From contig CAVZWW010000003.1 of NCBI GenBank assembly GCA_963779225.1, positions 124,001-188,000 of the forward strand: a stretch of 64,000 nucleotides of DNA, written 5' to 3'. This DNA comes from CAVPCZ01 sp963779225. GTDB taxonomy: Bacteria; Bacteroidota; Ignavibacteria; UBA10030; UBA6906. A model generated the notes under the pieces. That model was not told the DNA's origin. It ran no database searches and saw only the letters and a list, made by a program, of their open reading frames with translations. This document shows, piece by piece, positions 14,981 to 25,024 of this stretch; the stretch's first letter is position 1; each line of letters opens with the position of its first letter. The translations under genes and the position numbers were made by a program.

Positions 14981-17515
14981 TCACCTCAAGAGCATCAATC
15001 GTTTCGTCTGTGTGAAATCTCCTGCTTGTATCCTGTAGAAGTACACGCCGCTTGAGAGATTCTTCCCGTCGAACCTGACCTCGTGATACCCGGCCTCTTG
15101 CTCTCCATTCTGAAGGACCCCAACCTGCTGGCCAAGAGTATTGTAGACCGTCAGGCTCACGTTCACCTTGTGAGGCAGACCGTAACGGATTGTCGTCGAG
15201 GGGTTGAACGGGTTGGGATAGTTTTGCTCAAGCGCAAACACCGTGGGCAGTCTCTCTTCCGATGCGACCCCCGTGATCTGAAGCCTCGTGGAATCCACCC
15301 AAAGTGACAAACCTCCTATCGCCACATCCACTTTCAGATTGAAGTACCCGGGAAAGCTGACGGTGTCGAATGCGACGGTGTAAAGCAGGGCGGGAGTCTT
15401 GATTTCACCTGGACCGATCGTCGGCAGTGAATGCGCAGTTTGCGTAACAGATTTGACCCACGGGTCATTGCTCCACAGCCTGGCCGTGGCACCTCCAATG
15501 GCGAAGGAGGAACCTTCGTTCTTGAGGTAAAGTCTTACCCCGTAGTTTGGACCGGACTTCCCGAATGCGATGCTGTCAAGCGTCACCGGGCCTGCTGTGG
15601 CAAATCGGATGACACGGGGCAATCGCCGCATGGTTCCCTCAGTGATGTCGTCCGTCCGAGAACTGATGTCAAACACTCCCTCATCCGACGGCGCTCGGAA
15701 TTGACAGCCCCACACACTGTCTCCTGCGCTTCCGTCTCCGTGCAGCCCGTCGTCGTAGAAGGCGACACTGTCACGCACACTTCCACCGACGTCGGTGACT
15801 ATTGCACTCACTGCAATTGCATGATGCAACGGATTCGCCAGCGTTGCGGTGACCCGAACACTATCCAGTCCCGGGCGGGCGTACGCTCGATCAAGGGCAC
15901 AGTTGTGAGCATATGTCAGCGTCGTTATCCATGCGAGGGCGCGTTTCACAACATCATCTTCCCCCTTCGCCACGCCATCGCGAGTCAACCACACCTGTTC
16001 ATCCGGTTGAACCCCTTTGTGAATCAGGAACCCTTCCCCCGGCACAGTGGAGTAGCTCACCGCGGTGGGAAAGTGATATTCCCAACCGTCAGAGATTGTA
16101 GCTGAGGAATAGCTGCCCCCGACCAGCGCTCCATTCGTGGGTCTCCCAAAAAGGCGGACCATGGGGTGGAAGCGCAGACGAAAAGCGTTGATATCCCCTG
16201 CAGATACACATCCGGGCCCAATAAGAGCAGCTATTGGCCGGTCGAACGCAGTGGCTGCCGGAGCAAACCCCGAAGTCGGGGGACTGAAGGAAAAGCCAGA
16301 ATGGTCATTCACATTGTTCCGACGGGCAATGGAGAGATGAACCGTAGGATCAAAGTTGAAAAGTTGAGAGAATCCGCCGTTGGCAATGCTCGTGCTTCCA
16401 CCCCAGTTCATCCTGAAATCCAGTACAAGTCCTACAACCTTCTTCGTTTCGCACAGGTCACTGACGGCGGCAGAGAAGAGATTCTGTGTTTCGGCACTGT
16501 ACCAATCCCAGACATGGATGTAGCCGATGTTGGTCCCCTGAACCACGCCCCACGAAACTGCGTTGGGACCACCTGGAGCCACGGGCAGAGGCACACCCGC
16601 GACACCTACCTGATCACTTTGCGGAAGGAGTTCAGTATATCCAACCAGAGGAGCTGTAGAGAGGTGCAGGGTGTCTCCTGAAGAGTATTTCACCACATCG
16701 ATCGTGTCGAACAATCCCCAATTGCAGGCTACGGACATGAGAGCAAAGTGGCTGGCAGACTCGGGCGTCGAACCCCACGTGGATCCCGGAAGGAAAGGCG
16801 CGTTGTTTATGGGGAGGCCGGCGTCAATGAGCCTCGGAAAGAGCCTGCCCCACGGGATACCCTCATATCCCAGAATGAGGTCACCGGGTTCCAGACCCAG
16901 CGGGTTGCCGGGAGCGGCACGAAAGACGAGATTCGTGCTGTCCGGCAATGGAGTAACGGCAGCACCGAGGAGGGATCCGCGCACTGGTGCCATGCACAGG
17001 AGCGGGACTCCTCGTCGATACTGGAAGGGGTTGTCATTGAATGCCAAATTCACCTTCGGATCAGAAATGTAGGTGTGGAGCTCCGTCAAGGACGTCCACA
17101 TTCGTGACATTAGTCCATAGAATCTGCCGCGGCTCAGACCGGATCCGATCTGAGGTCTGTAGAGATTGGCCAGGGAATCCCAGTTGAGATCGAGGTTGGG
17201 AAAACCCGCCCACTCCTGGTCAATCTTGTTCCAGAATGTGTCGAACACGTATCGTTGTTCGGAGGCCGGTTGGCCGGCGCCCCATGTCGAGTCGATCAGC
17301 ATTCCCCAGTCCTCGGTCGTGTACTGCGAAGCCCTTTTCCCCGGGATATTGTATCGCGTCGGGGTTTGGGTTCGCGGTTGGGGCGGGAGGAATGGCATGC
17401 CCACACGCCTGAGAGTTGTCTCAGGCGGGACAGGTTTTTCCTGTGCGCGCGACCGCATTGTCGAGAGGAAACAGAATGCCACGATGCAGAGCAGCAATCC
17501 GATTGCTGTTTTCAT
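14981..17515 (-). CDS. S41-like secreted peptidase with T9SS tail
   Basis: About 844 residues. Signal peptide MKTAIGLLLCIVAFCFL, an N-terminal helical part, an S41/tail-specific-protease core with a PDZ-like segment (LEPGDLILGYEGIPW), a TELHT histidine motif, GLVLDFRMNWGG, and the putative nucleophile serine in GPGCVSAGDIN. The usual catalytic lysine of CtpA-type enzymes is not evident, so it may belong to the Ser-His-Glu tetrad branch (tricorn/IRBP-like). A beta-sandwich region follows, then a T9SS domain (ALEQNYPNPFNPSTT..KRLMLLR). The start was chosen for its GAAGGAGG site; an in-frame extension to 17617 lacks one. Predicted surface-exposed or released protease; substrate unknown. Confidence 0.85.
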   Translation of the reverse strand: MKTAIGLLLCIVAFCFLSTMRSRAQEKPVPPETTLRRVGMPFLPPQPRTQTPTRYNIPGKRASQYTTEDWGMLIDSTWGAGQPASEQRYVFDTFWNKIDQEWAGFPNLDLNWDSLANLYRPQIGSGLSRGRFYGLMSRMWTSLTELHTYISDPKVNLAFNDNPFQYRRGVPLLCMAPVRGSLLGAAVTPLPDSTNLVFRAAPGNPLGLEPGDLILGYEGIPWGRLFPRLIDAGLPINNAPFLPGSTWGSTPESASHFALMSVACNWGLFDTIDVVKYSSGDTLHLSTAPLVGYTELLPQSDQVGVAGVPLPVAPGGPNAVSWGVVQGTNIGYIHVWDWYSAETQNLFSAAVSDLCETKKVVGLVLDFRMNWGGSTSIANGGFSQLFNFDPTVHLSIARRNNVNDHSGFSFSPPTSGFAPAATAFDRPIAALIGPGCVSAGDINAFRLRFHPMVRLFGRPTNGALVGGSYSSATISDGWEYHFPTAVSYSTVPGEGFLIHKGVQPDEQVWLTRDGVAKGEDDVVKRALAWITTLTYAHNCALDRAYARPGLDSVRVTATLANPLHHAIAVSAIVTDVGGSVRDSVAFYDDGLHGDGSAGDSVWGCQFRAPSDEGVFDISSRTDDITEGTMRRLPRVIRFATAGPVTLDSIAFGKSGPNYGVRLYLKNEGSSFAIGGATARLWSNDPWVKSVTQTAHSLPTIGPGEIKTPALLYTVAFDTVSFPGYFNLKVDVAIGGLSLWVDSTRLQITGVASEERLPTVFALEQNYPNPFNPSTTIRYGLPHKVNVSLTVYNTLGQQVGVLQNGEQEAGYHEVRFDGKNLSSGVYFYRIQAGDFTQTKRLMLLR

Positions 17516-18087
17516 GACCATCCTCCTTCGGAACGTAGAGACCGTCATGGTGGACGTGGAGAAGAAACAGTCCCTTGCGGATAAGTAATTGGTCGATGCC
17601 GATATGATAATCCTCAAGGGAGGGTTTTTCTACCAGATTTGTGTCAAATGCTTTCACATTTGTGTTTGATCAGCAGAGCCGAGGAGCTTTGGAGCCTTCA
17701 CTCTAGACGATGCCGGTCAAATGGCACGGCCACGGAGTCAATCCGGACCTGGGTGTTGGACGGAAGCCGAGACTGGTGGACCAACGCGTTGCGCGTTTGG
17801 CCCGGGGGGAGAGCCGCTCGGTTTACGTAAAGAGACGGCGGAGGTAAGGCAAGGTGTTTGACCGGCAGGTTATGCGAGATGTCTTAACATGGGGCAGAAG
17901 GGAGATCTCATCCACGTCAAGGGCGCGTGCGGTGCTGGAAGCTGCCATTCGATGCAAAAGAGCACCGGGATAAGCCGAGCGTTGGACCCAAGATGGGAGC
18001 GCTTCCTGGTACTGCCCCAGAAGACATTGTCAGTGGCGGGGAAGCGGGAGGTCTGAAACGCCTCGAAACGATTTGTGGAATAGATGC
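17516..18087. other. Gene-free interval
   Basis: About 570 bp between the peptidase gene and the end of the hybrid regulator. Short frames exist on both strands but none shows a recognisable domain or ribosome site. The first 100 bp upstream of the peptidase start presumably carry its promoter; no clear elements were seen. Confidence 0.5.
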
Positions 18088-21000
18088 CTACTGTACGTCG
18101 CAGTCGGTAACCGTGGAATGGACGCTAACACCTTCCCGCTGATATTGTGAAGGTGGGACCCCAAATTGTTTCTTGAAGCAGTCGGAAAAGTAAGCCGGAT
18201 TACTGAATCCCACTTCAAGTGCAATCTCAGACAGATTCCCAAACTTCTTCTGAATTAGTTCTTTTGCCTTTTCCAGCCGTATTCTTCTAATGAGTTCAAC
18301 AGGCGATTCCCCGGTTAATGAAATGATTTTCTTGTATAGAACTGAACGACTTATAGCCAGATTCTCTGAGAATGCTTCAACGTTGAATGATGTATCGGCA
18401 ATATGATGAGTTATCATCTCAAACGCTCTAAGCAAAAACTTTAGATCAACAGGTGTGATCTTCTCTTCCTCTATTTCAAGCAATCCGTGCTTTCTGAAAT
18501 GTTCATGAATTCTTTTTCTTTGTTCAACGAGATTTTGTATTCTTGCTCTCACTTCTTCCGGTTCAAAGGGTTTCATTATGTAATCATCTGCACCCGTGGC
18601 AAATCCCTCTATCTTGTCCTGGCTTGAAGCCTTCGCAGTTAGCAGTATGACAGGTATATGGCTTGTTCTCTCATCTGTCTTGAGTTTATCACAAAGCATG
18701 AATCCATCCATTTTCGGCATCATGACATCGCTTACAACCACATCAGGCATGTGCTCAATGGATTTCCTCCAGCCATCTTCTCCATCTATGGCTTCCAGAA
18801 TTCTATAATCCTTATTCACATTACTTCTTATGTAATGTCTAACATCGGCATTATCTTCCACTATCAGCAGCAATGGTTTTTCTGTTTCGGTGATTGCATC
18901 AATCCCAGGTTTTCCCAGTTTGGTTTTTTCATGGTGGATCAGTTCCTCCGGCCCAAAAGAGGCCTGCCTGCCCGTAAGGTCGCGCTTCCCGTCATTCTTC
19001 TCGTTCTCGCATATCTCTTCCGGCTTCAGGTGTTCTTTCCCCAAAGGAATACGAACCACGAAGGTTGTTCCCTTACCCTCCAGACTCTCGACTTCGATTG
19101 TCCCTTTATGCAATTCGATCAGTTCCTTTGTCAATGACAGTCCGATCCCCGTTCCTTCCCCTTCCCTGGTATGGCTTCCGTCCACCTGGTAGAAACGATC
19201 AAATATTTTCGCGATCTTATCAGCCGGAATCCCAATCCCCGTATCACTGATACTTACGTTCACGTAATCTTCCTTCCTCGACTTGACATTCGAGCCAAGG
19301 CGGGCATCTTTTCTCACCGCAACTTCAATTCTTCCGCCTTCAGGAGTGAATGTGAATGCATTCGAGAGTATGTTCGTAATGATCTTCTCAATCTTATCCG
19401 TCTCTATGTATGCAAGTATTTGATCTTCTACTGAACTGAATGCCAATGTAATTCCTTTCCTTTCTGCATAGGAGGTAAATGATTGCGTCAGGGCTTTCAG
19501 TAACGGAATAATATTCTGAGGGGCTGCCTGCAGCTTCATGGTACCTGATTCAAGCTTAGATATATCAAGCAACTGGTTCACAAGCCCAAGCAGTCTGGTC
19601 GCATTCTTGTGGACAACTCTTAGATCTTCTCTGGTGTCATCTTCTTTTGTTCTTTGAATAATTTGCTTTATCGGTCCGAGTACCAAAGTAAGCGGTGTTC
19701 TAAACTCATGGGATATGTTTGCAAAGAACCGCGATTTCATTTCATCCACTTCGTGCAGCTTTTCTGCTTCGAGTCTGCCCATTTCGTATTCATGGGCCAT
19801 CCTCATTTTCTTCACCTGCATTCTCCAAGTTGAATACATCCCGCTCAGAACTAGAAGCGAATAGAGAATATACGCCCAGGTGGTTTTCCACCAGGGAGAA
19901 GAAATGATTAGTGAGATTGAAGTACCGGCTTCATTCCATACCCCATCATTATTTGATCCTTTCACTCTGAAGATATATTCACCGGGCTCGAGATTCGGAT
20001 AGGATGCATAACGCCGCGTTCCTGAATACACCCAATCCTTATCCAATCCTTCCATCATGTACGCATACTGGTTCCTTTCTGGACTTACATAGCTTAACGC
20101 CGCAAATTCAAATGAAATGAAATTGTCATTATGTGATAACCGGATCCCATGAGAGAACGGATATGGTTTGTCAAACATCTTAAAGGATGTTATGACTACC
20201 GGAGGAATGAACGCATTGTCTTTGATACTGTCGGGATGAAAACGTGTAAACCCCCTTGCACCTCCAAAATACATTTCACCGTTTCTTGTCTTACACCCCA
20301 TTCCGTAGAAAGCATCGGCCGCCAGTTCCAACCCATGCGAGACGTCACAATTCCTGAATTGATTTGTCTCAGGATCGAACTTCGAAATGCCTTTGCTGGT
20401 ATTAAGCCACAAACAACCGCGATCGTCCTCGAGAATACCACGTACGTTGTTTCCTGGCAAACCGTTCTTATCGGTGAAGCCAACAAAGCTGTTTGTTGAA
20501 CGTTCATATCTACTCAACCCGGCATTTGTGGCAAACCACAATCTCCTATTCTTGTCCTCATAGATTTGACAAATCTCTCTTCCGCTTATGCTTGTCGGAT
20601 TCTTGGGATCAGAGGTGAATTCGATGAATGTATCTTGCACCTGATTATAGCAAAACAATGTTCCCCCATAGGTAGCGACCCAGAGTAGACCAAAAGTATC
20701 TTCAAAGATATAGTATATAGCCTGTTTCACGTTTCTAATCTCTGTTACACGTTGTGTTTTGGGATCGAGGAGATAGAGACCGCCTTTGTGAGATCCGACA
20801 TAATATCCTCTCGCGGTTTTCCAGCCGAAAGAAAGACGGCCCATAGATTCCTTCCAGGAGGGATCCATGGCAAATGTTATGTTGCCAAGAGGATCTCGAA
20901 TGTAAAAGCCACCATCCTCTGCAACGAAGGTTAAATCGCCTCCCGGATAGACATAGTACAAGGAATCTCTGCCAAAAGAATATGGAACAAATTGTTCTTG

Positions 21001-22107
21001 TCTTATATCAAACTTCTTCCACCAATCATTACGTCCAAAAATCCATACTATGCCTTCGATTCCATTCACGATAGCACACGCTACTTCATTCATTGAATAT
21101 GTCTTGAACGGTTGTTTTGTCCGGTTTAGTTTCTTGATGCCAATATCTGTACCGGCCCAAAGTGTCCCGGACCGTTCACTGCATACTGCAGGTATTCTCT
21201 CCAGGGAATAACAAATAGGCTGCTTTGATCTTCTGTCGAGATTGAATAGCCCATTGCGGGTTCCTATCCAAAGTGAACCCGTGACAACATCCTGGCAGAT
21301 TTGGTTAATGACATCCCGTGGCTTGTTTGGATCAAGACGATGCTTAGAGAAGGTGCCTTCTTTGGGGTTGAATTCCAATAATGCCTCTGTTGTCCCCAAC
21401 CATAACATGCTGGTTTCATCTCCACATAGTGATGTAACAGAGTATCTTGATGCATAGTGTATAAACTTTCCTGTTTCACAATCCAGCTTGTCAAGTCCTG
21501 CACCGGTTCCAAACCAGAGTGACCCTTCGTTGTCCTCATAGATTGCATATACAGTATTATGAGATATACTGCCGGGATCCGTGCTGTCATGTCGCAGAGC
21601 GAGGAACTCTTCTGTCGCTCTATTAAATTTGTATACACCATTCATGCTTCCAACCCAAAGCACCCCGAATTTGTCCTCACAGATTGCCCAGACTTCATTA
21701 CTACTGTTATTTCCGGTATCGGAAGGATTAGGAGTATAATGAATGAAGGCCTCCGATGAAGGATCAAACCTTTCAAGACCACGATAGGATCCCAACCATA
21801 GCACTCCTGCTTTGTCTCCATATATGACAGACAAAGTATTATCAAATAGACTGGTAGTATCTTGAAGCTGATTTCTATAAGGAACAAAGCTGTATCCATC
21901 ATATTTGTAAAGGCCACTCCAGGTAGCAAACCAGAGATAACCCGTTCTATCTTGAAGGATATGCTGAACATTGGTTGGCATTCCTTGATCAACGGAAAGA
22001 GTTTCGAAGGTGAGGTCTGACTGCTGGGAGTGAATATGCGGAGACATACTCAGGAGTACCAAAAAGGACAAAACCAGATCTCTCATTCTGGATATTGGCC
22101 TAGGCAT
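18088..22107 (-). CDS. Hybrid two-component system sensor/AraC regulator
   Basis: About 1339 residues carrying a whole two-component pathway. A signal peptide is followed by some 14 Reg_prop propeller repeats (LWFGTGAGLDKLD type) to about residue 660 and a Y_Y_Y domain. One membrane helix (around residue 750) leads to HisKA with phospho-accepting histidine in NISHEFRTPL (about residue 800) and an HATPase (DTGIGIP, GTGIGLSLTKEL). A receiver has its aspartate in VVSDVMMPKMDG (about residue 1125), and the C-terminus is an AraC DNA-binding domain (EIALEVGFSNPAYFSDCFKKQFG). In Bacteroidota such proteins sense oligosaccharides and switch on polysaccharide-use loci, but no SusCD pair is adjacent here. 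ATG 22107 chosen over an upstream TTG. Confidence 0.95.
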   Translation of the reverse strand: MPRPISRMRDLVLSFLVLLSMSPHIHSQQSDLTFETLSVDQGMPTNVQHILQDRTGYLWFATWSGLYKYDGYSFVPYRNQLQDTTSLFDNTLSVIYGDKAGVLWLGSYRGLERFDPSSEAFIHYTPNPSDTGNNSSNEVWAICEDKFGVLWVGSMNGVYKFNRATEEFLALRHDSTDPGSISHNTVYAIYEDNEGSLWFGTGAGLDKLDCETGKFIHYASRYSVTSLCGDETSMLWLGTTEALLEFNPKEGTFSKHRLDPNKPRDVINQICQDVVTGSLWIGTRNGLFNLDRRSKQPICYSLERIPAVCSERSGTLWAGTDIGIKKLNRTKQPFKTYSMNEVACAIVNGIEGIVWIFGRNDWWKKFDIRQEQFVPYSFGRDSLYYVYPGGDLTFVAEDGGFYIRDPLGNITFAMDPSWKESMGRLSFGWKTARGYYVGSHKGGLYLLDPKTQRVTEIRNVKQAIYYIFEDTFGLLWVATYGGTLFCYNQVQDTFIEFTSDPKNPTSISGREICQIYEDKNRRLWFATNAGLSRYERSTNSFVGFTDKNGLPGNNVRGILEDDRGCLWLNTSKGISKFDPETNQFRNCDVSHGLELAADAFYGMGCKTRNGEMYFGGARGFTRFHPDSIKDNAFIPPVVITSFKMFDKPYPFSHGIRLSHNDNFISFEFAALSYVSPERNQYAYMMEGLDKDWVYSGTRRYASYPNLEPGEYIFRVKGSNNDGVWNEAGTSISLIISSPWWKTTWAYILYSLLVLSGMYSTWRMQVKKMRMAHEYEMGRLEAEKLHEVDEMKSRFFANISHEFRTPLTLVLGPIKQIIQRTKEDDTREDLRVVHKNATRLLGLVNQLLDISKLESGTMKLQAAPQNIIPLLKALTQSFTSYAERKGITLAFSSVEDQILAYIETDKIEKIITNILSNAFTFTPEGGRIEVAVRKDARLGSNVKSRKEDYVNVSISDTGIGIPADKIAKIFDRFYQVDGSHTREGEGTGIGLSLTKELIELHKGTIEVESLEGKGTTFVVRIPLGKEHLKPEEICENEKNDGKRDLTGRQASFGPEELIHHEKTKLGKPGIDAITETEKPLLLIVEDNADVRHYIRSNVNKDYRILEAIDGEDGWRKSIEHMPDVVVSDVMMPKMDGFMLCDKLKTDERTSHIPVILLTAKASSQDKIEGFATGADDYIMKPFEPEEVRARIQNLVEQRKRIHEHFRKHGLLEIEEEKITPVDLKFLLRAFEMITHHIADTSFNVEAFSENLAISRSVLYKKIISLTGESPVELIRRIRLEKAKELIQKKFGNLSEIALEVGFSNPAYFSDCFKKQFGVPPSQYQREGVSVHSTVTDCDVQ

Positions 22108-22116
22108 GATCTTCAA

Positions 22117-22735
22117 AACCGCTGCTGTTTAGATTCAACGGCAACCTCATTGACGCTAAGCCTTCTTTGTCCCGTGGGCACACGACATTGTGCGTCAGTC
22201 CTCCCCGGGAGATTCCCCTGCAGGCGATAGGAAACGCCGCTACAGAAGAAGAAAAGAATGCCCTCTCTTGAACTGCCGGGCTCTCGTGTCAGGACAGAAT
22301 CAGGGCACTTCGTTCCTTGTCAGCCAAGGGATCGTCGGTGTGGGCTCTACTGCGGAGGAACTGGGACAGGGTCCAGAGCGGCGGCCCAGAGGCTAAGGGA
22401 GCCATCGGGCACAAACGCTTATGATGCAAATATATCTCGCGCCATCACCATTGTCAACTGCTGCCGTTCACCGTGTCCACCATTTGTTACATCGAAAAGG
22501 CCCGGATTTGTCCGAGCCTTCTTTGAAATCAACGATGTGGTCACTTCACCAACTAGAGCAACTGGGAATGAGGAGGGCGGAGGCAGCGAACTCAAAACAC
22601 AGCATCAAGTCGACATGGAAAGACGGACTCTCATCGAGCCGCAATCGATCCAGAGAGACTACAAGGTACCCCATCCCCTCTCCAATAAGAAAGGCCTGCC
22701 TTCAATTTGATGAAGACAGGACCTTGTGCTTTGAA
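22117..22735. other. Gene-free interval upstream of hybrid regulator
   Basis: About 600 bp with no supportable gene. It contains a terminator-like hairpin at 22497-22520 with no intact gene in front of it, suggesting a lost gene. It runs into repeat copy C. Confidence 0.5.
22497..22520 (+). terminator. Orphan terminator-like hairpin
   Basis: Arms AAGGCCCGGA and TCCGAGCCTT (one mismatch) around a TTTG loop, followed by CTTT on the plus strand. No gene precedes it on that strand, so it may be left from a deleted gene. Confidence 0.5.
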
Positions 22736-23130
22736 TGCGGCAATTTGTCTTCGGGACCGCTTGGTTCCTGACCAAGCGCGTCTAAAGAATTGCCCTTTTT
22801 CGTCTGGACGGTAGAACTTTTCCCTGCCACCTCTTGGTTCCTGGCCAAGCGACATTTCACACCTAGCGAAAACAGCCCGCATCTGACCGATTCTCGTGCT
22901 GCGTATGCAAATGAATAGGCACAATTCGCGCACAGTCGTTTTTCCAAAACCCGAAAATTGCCCTTTTTCGTCGGGGCACGGGGATTCGAACCCCGGACCT
23001 CTTGGTCCCAAAAATTGCCGCATTCCCCCTAAACGGCGATTTCAGGGCAATTTTCTAAATTTGAATTACATGAAGTGCATCGAATTTCACAAACCGCGCA
23101 CAATCTGGGCACAGTCACTGGAGGACCATC
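22735..23130. repeat. Dispersed tRNA-Pro-containing repeat, copy C
   Basis: Contains two copies of the CTTGGTTCCTG hairpin (22758-22778 with arms CGCTTGGT/ACCAAGCG, and 22831-22851 imperfect), two TTGCCCTTTTTCGTC units, the 43-nt tRNA fragment, and the right block with GCGCACAATCTGGGCACAG (about 23097). It ends soon after CACTGGAGGACC; the GGTGTATTCC block of copies A, D, E and F is missing. Confidence 0.75.
22970..23012 (-). repeat. tRNA-Pro(UGG) 3' fragment, att-like, copy C
   Basis: Same layout as copy A with three differences: T-loop TTCGAAT, and changes in the variable region and at the base of the acceptor stem. Anticodon loop TTTGGGA and discriminator A are conserved. No 5' half. Confidence 0.78.
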
Positions 23131-23297
23131 GAACCACCACTCTGCCCTATCCTGTTCGTTGCTCCGATGGCAGCACATGACTAACGAGACATTTGTCATC
23201 TTCCGGACAAACGCTCTCCCCCCAGCACGATATATTACCTCCGTCAGATTCAGTAAACCAAAATCACCTATTTCAAAACAATACGGTTGGAAATACG

Positions 23298-23756
23298 ATG
23301 AAACAAACACTGGTGTTGACTGCTGTGGTAGTGGCGCTTCTGGTTAGTCCGACTCTGAATGCCCAGAGCAAGAAAGCTGCCGAAAAGACTGAGCCTGCCA
23401 AGAGCACGCTCGCGCTTGAGGGATACTGTCCGGTGGCTTATGGGGCCATGCAGAAGGCTGTCAAGGGCGATCCGAAAGTGACAGCCACCTACAAAAGCCA
23501 AACATATGCATTCTTAAGCAACGACGCCAAGAATATGTTCCTCAAGGATCCGGCAAAATTTCTCCCCAAATATGATGGGTACTGTGCCACAGCCGTCACC
23601 ATGGGTCAGAAGATGAAGTCAGATCCCACACTCTTCGCAATCCACGAGGGATCACTCTACCTCTTTTCAAACAAGATGGCAAAGGAATCGTTTGAGAAAG
23701 ATCCAGCAGCTACAATCACCATGGCGGACAAACAGTGGGCTGAACTTTCGAAGTAG
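23298..23756 (+). CDS. Secreted YHS-domain protein
   Basis: 152 residues. Signal peptide MKQTLVLTAVVVALLVSPTLNAQ, then a linker, then two YHS-like units: GYCPVAYGAMQKAVKGDP (about residue 45) with YAFLSNDAKNMFLKDPAKF, and GYCATAVTMGQKMKSDP with LYLFSNKMAKESFEKDPA. YHS domains are small folds found with metal-handling proteins; the single cysteine in each half could bind a metal, but the role is unknown. Likely periplasmic. It stands alone, followed by a good terminator, and begins about 170 bp after repeat copy C. Confidence 0.88.
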   Translation: MKQTLVLTAVVVALLVSPTLNAQSKKAAEKTEPAKSTLALEGYCPVAYGAMQKAVKGDPKVTATYKSQTYAFLSNDAKNMFLKDPAKFLPKYDGYCATAVTMGQKMKSDPTLFAIHEGSLYLFSNKMAKESFEKDPAATITMADKQWAELSK

Positions 23757-23774
23757 GTCACGGGAATTCTTCTA

Positions 23775-23807
23775 AACAAAGCGGGGTCCACAAGGCCCCG
23801 CCTTGTT
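23775..23807 (+). terminator. Rho-independent terminator after YHS gene
   Basis: Inverted repeat AACAA-GCGGGG paired with CCCCGC-TTGTT around a short loop, 19 bp after the stop codon. It can serve both strands, since the dehydrogenase gene converges from the right. Confidence 0.75.
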
Positions 23808-23853
23808 CATCCCCTCTTGTTGATCAGCCTTTTTCGCCTCCGCAACTACTGGT

Positions 23854-24972
23854 TCATGCCGGGGAATACTCATCTGTCGCAACATCGACAAACACTTTGA
23901 TGGTGTTCCGGCCCGTTGTCAGGAGATCGATCATTTGCCGGAAGTTTTCCAATCCCCTGACAGGATGCGTCAGCAGCTTTGCCAACCAACTCGGGTACTG
24001 CATTTCGGCCTGTGAAAAGTCTTTCACCCCGATCTCAAAGTACTCCCGATTGGCGTTCACCGTCCCCACCACAACCTTGTTGCCAAGTACAAATCCGAGG
24101 TTGATTCTGTCGGCGGGGACCTCAACGGTTCGCCCGCCTCCCGTCACACTGGAGAGGATCAGGACGCCGTTCTTTCCCAGCGTATTCATTGCTTCGAAGA
24201 CGATCGGCGAATACCCTGTTGCTTCGAAGATGAGATCAAAAGGGCCGTGGTTCCGTGCCGACGCTGTCAGCGTGGTGGTCTGCGTGTTGTGGTAGCAAAC
24301 GCCGATTTCTTTCAGCAGATCTGCATTCAGGTACGGCGGCGGGGTTCGGCCAAATGTGCAGACTTCAAGGCCTCTGAGCCGCAGGGCCAGCGAAGCCAGC
24401 AATCCGATCGTGCCGGACCCCAGAACAGCTGCACGGCGCGGATGCCAGACGCGAAGCCGCCGCTGGATCTCATACGCCTGGGCGATCCCCTTTTCGATGA
24501 CACTGGTTGGTTCGAGTAACACTCCGACCTTTTTCAGGCCTTGCGGGACTTTGATAATGTATTCCGGCTCATCCACGTAATTTTCTGTAAGGTACCCATG
24601 GCGGAGGTTGATCCCGCGCTCGAAGTAGACGTCATCGGTGGTCATGTCGTATGCGCCAATCTTGTCGTAGAGCGATGTGCCGGGACGCCGGACGGTCGCA
24701 ACCACAAAATCGCCGATTTTCAGCTCCGTTACGTTTCTGCCGACTTCTTCCACAACGCCATATGACTCATGTCCGATGATCAGGTAGTCAGATCCCGGCG
24801 GAGCGACGCCGTATTCGGCAGCATTGATCTCCTTGTCTGTACCGTCCACCCCCACACGCAACACACTGACGAGAACCCCACGATCACCGGGCACGTCGCT
24901 CACCCGCGGTTTGGGAACATCACGAAGGTGGACCGAATTCGGCCTGCCCGGTAAAACGCAAACAGCTTTCAT
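23854..24972 (-). CDS. Glucose 1-dehydrogenase-like medium-chain dehydrogenase
   Basis: 372 residues of the medium-chain alcohol dehydrogenase fold, closest in pattern to archaeal-type glucose 1-dehydrogenases: DGTDKEI (residues 43-49), IIGHESYGVVEEVG, AVLGSGTIGLLASLALR for NAD(P) binding, and the glucose-dehydrogenase C-terminal region (HPVRGLENFRQMIDLL). The catalytic zinc cysteine is replaced by Asp43, as in haloarchaeal glucose dehydrogenase, and the four structural-zinc cysteines are absent from the lobe around residues 95-115. It probably oxidises glucose or a related aldose to the lactone. The GH63-like glucosidase lies 53 bp upstream on the same strand, which fits a route from oligosaccharide to gluconate. 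Confidence 0.88.
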   Translation of the reverse strand: MKAVCVLPGRPNSVHLRDVPKPRVSDVPGDRGVLVSVLRVGVDGTDKEINAAEYGVAPPGSDYLIIGHESYGVVEEVGRNVTELKIGDFVVATVRRPGTSLYDKIGAYDMTTDDVYFERGINLRHGYLTENYVDEPEYIIKVPQGLKKVGVLLEPTSVIEKGIAQAYEIQRRLRVWHPRRAAVLGSGTIGLLASLALRLRGLEVCTFGRTPPPYLNADLLKEIGVCYHNTQTTTLTASARNHGPFDLIFEATGYSPIVFEAMNTLGKNGVLILSSVTGGGRTVEVPADRINLGFVLGNKVVVGTVNANREYFEIGVKDFSQAEMQYPSWLAKLLTHPVRGLENFRQMIDLLTTGRNTIKVFVDVATDEYSPA

Positions 24973-25024
24973 TTGAGTGTTTACTCCTTCTGTTCAATGG
25001 ATGGCCTATCTCACGTGGTGATGT

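Noticed and set aside
22258..22710. A 150-residue plus-strand frame upstream of copy C
   Set aside because: No ribosome site or domain, and it crosses a terminator-like hairpin.
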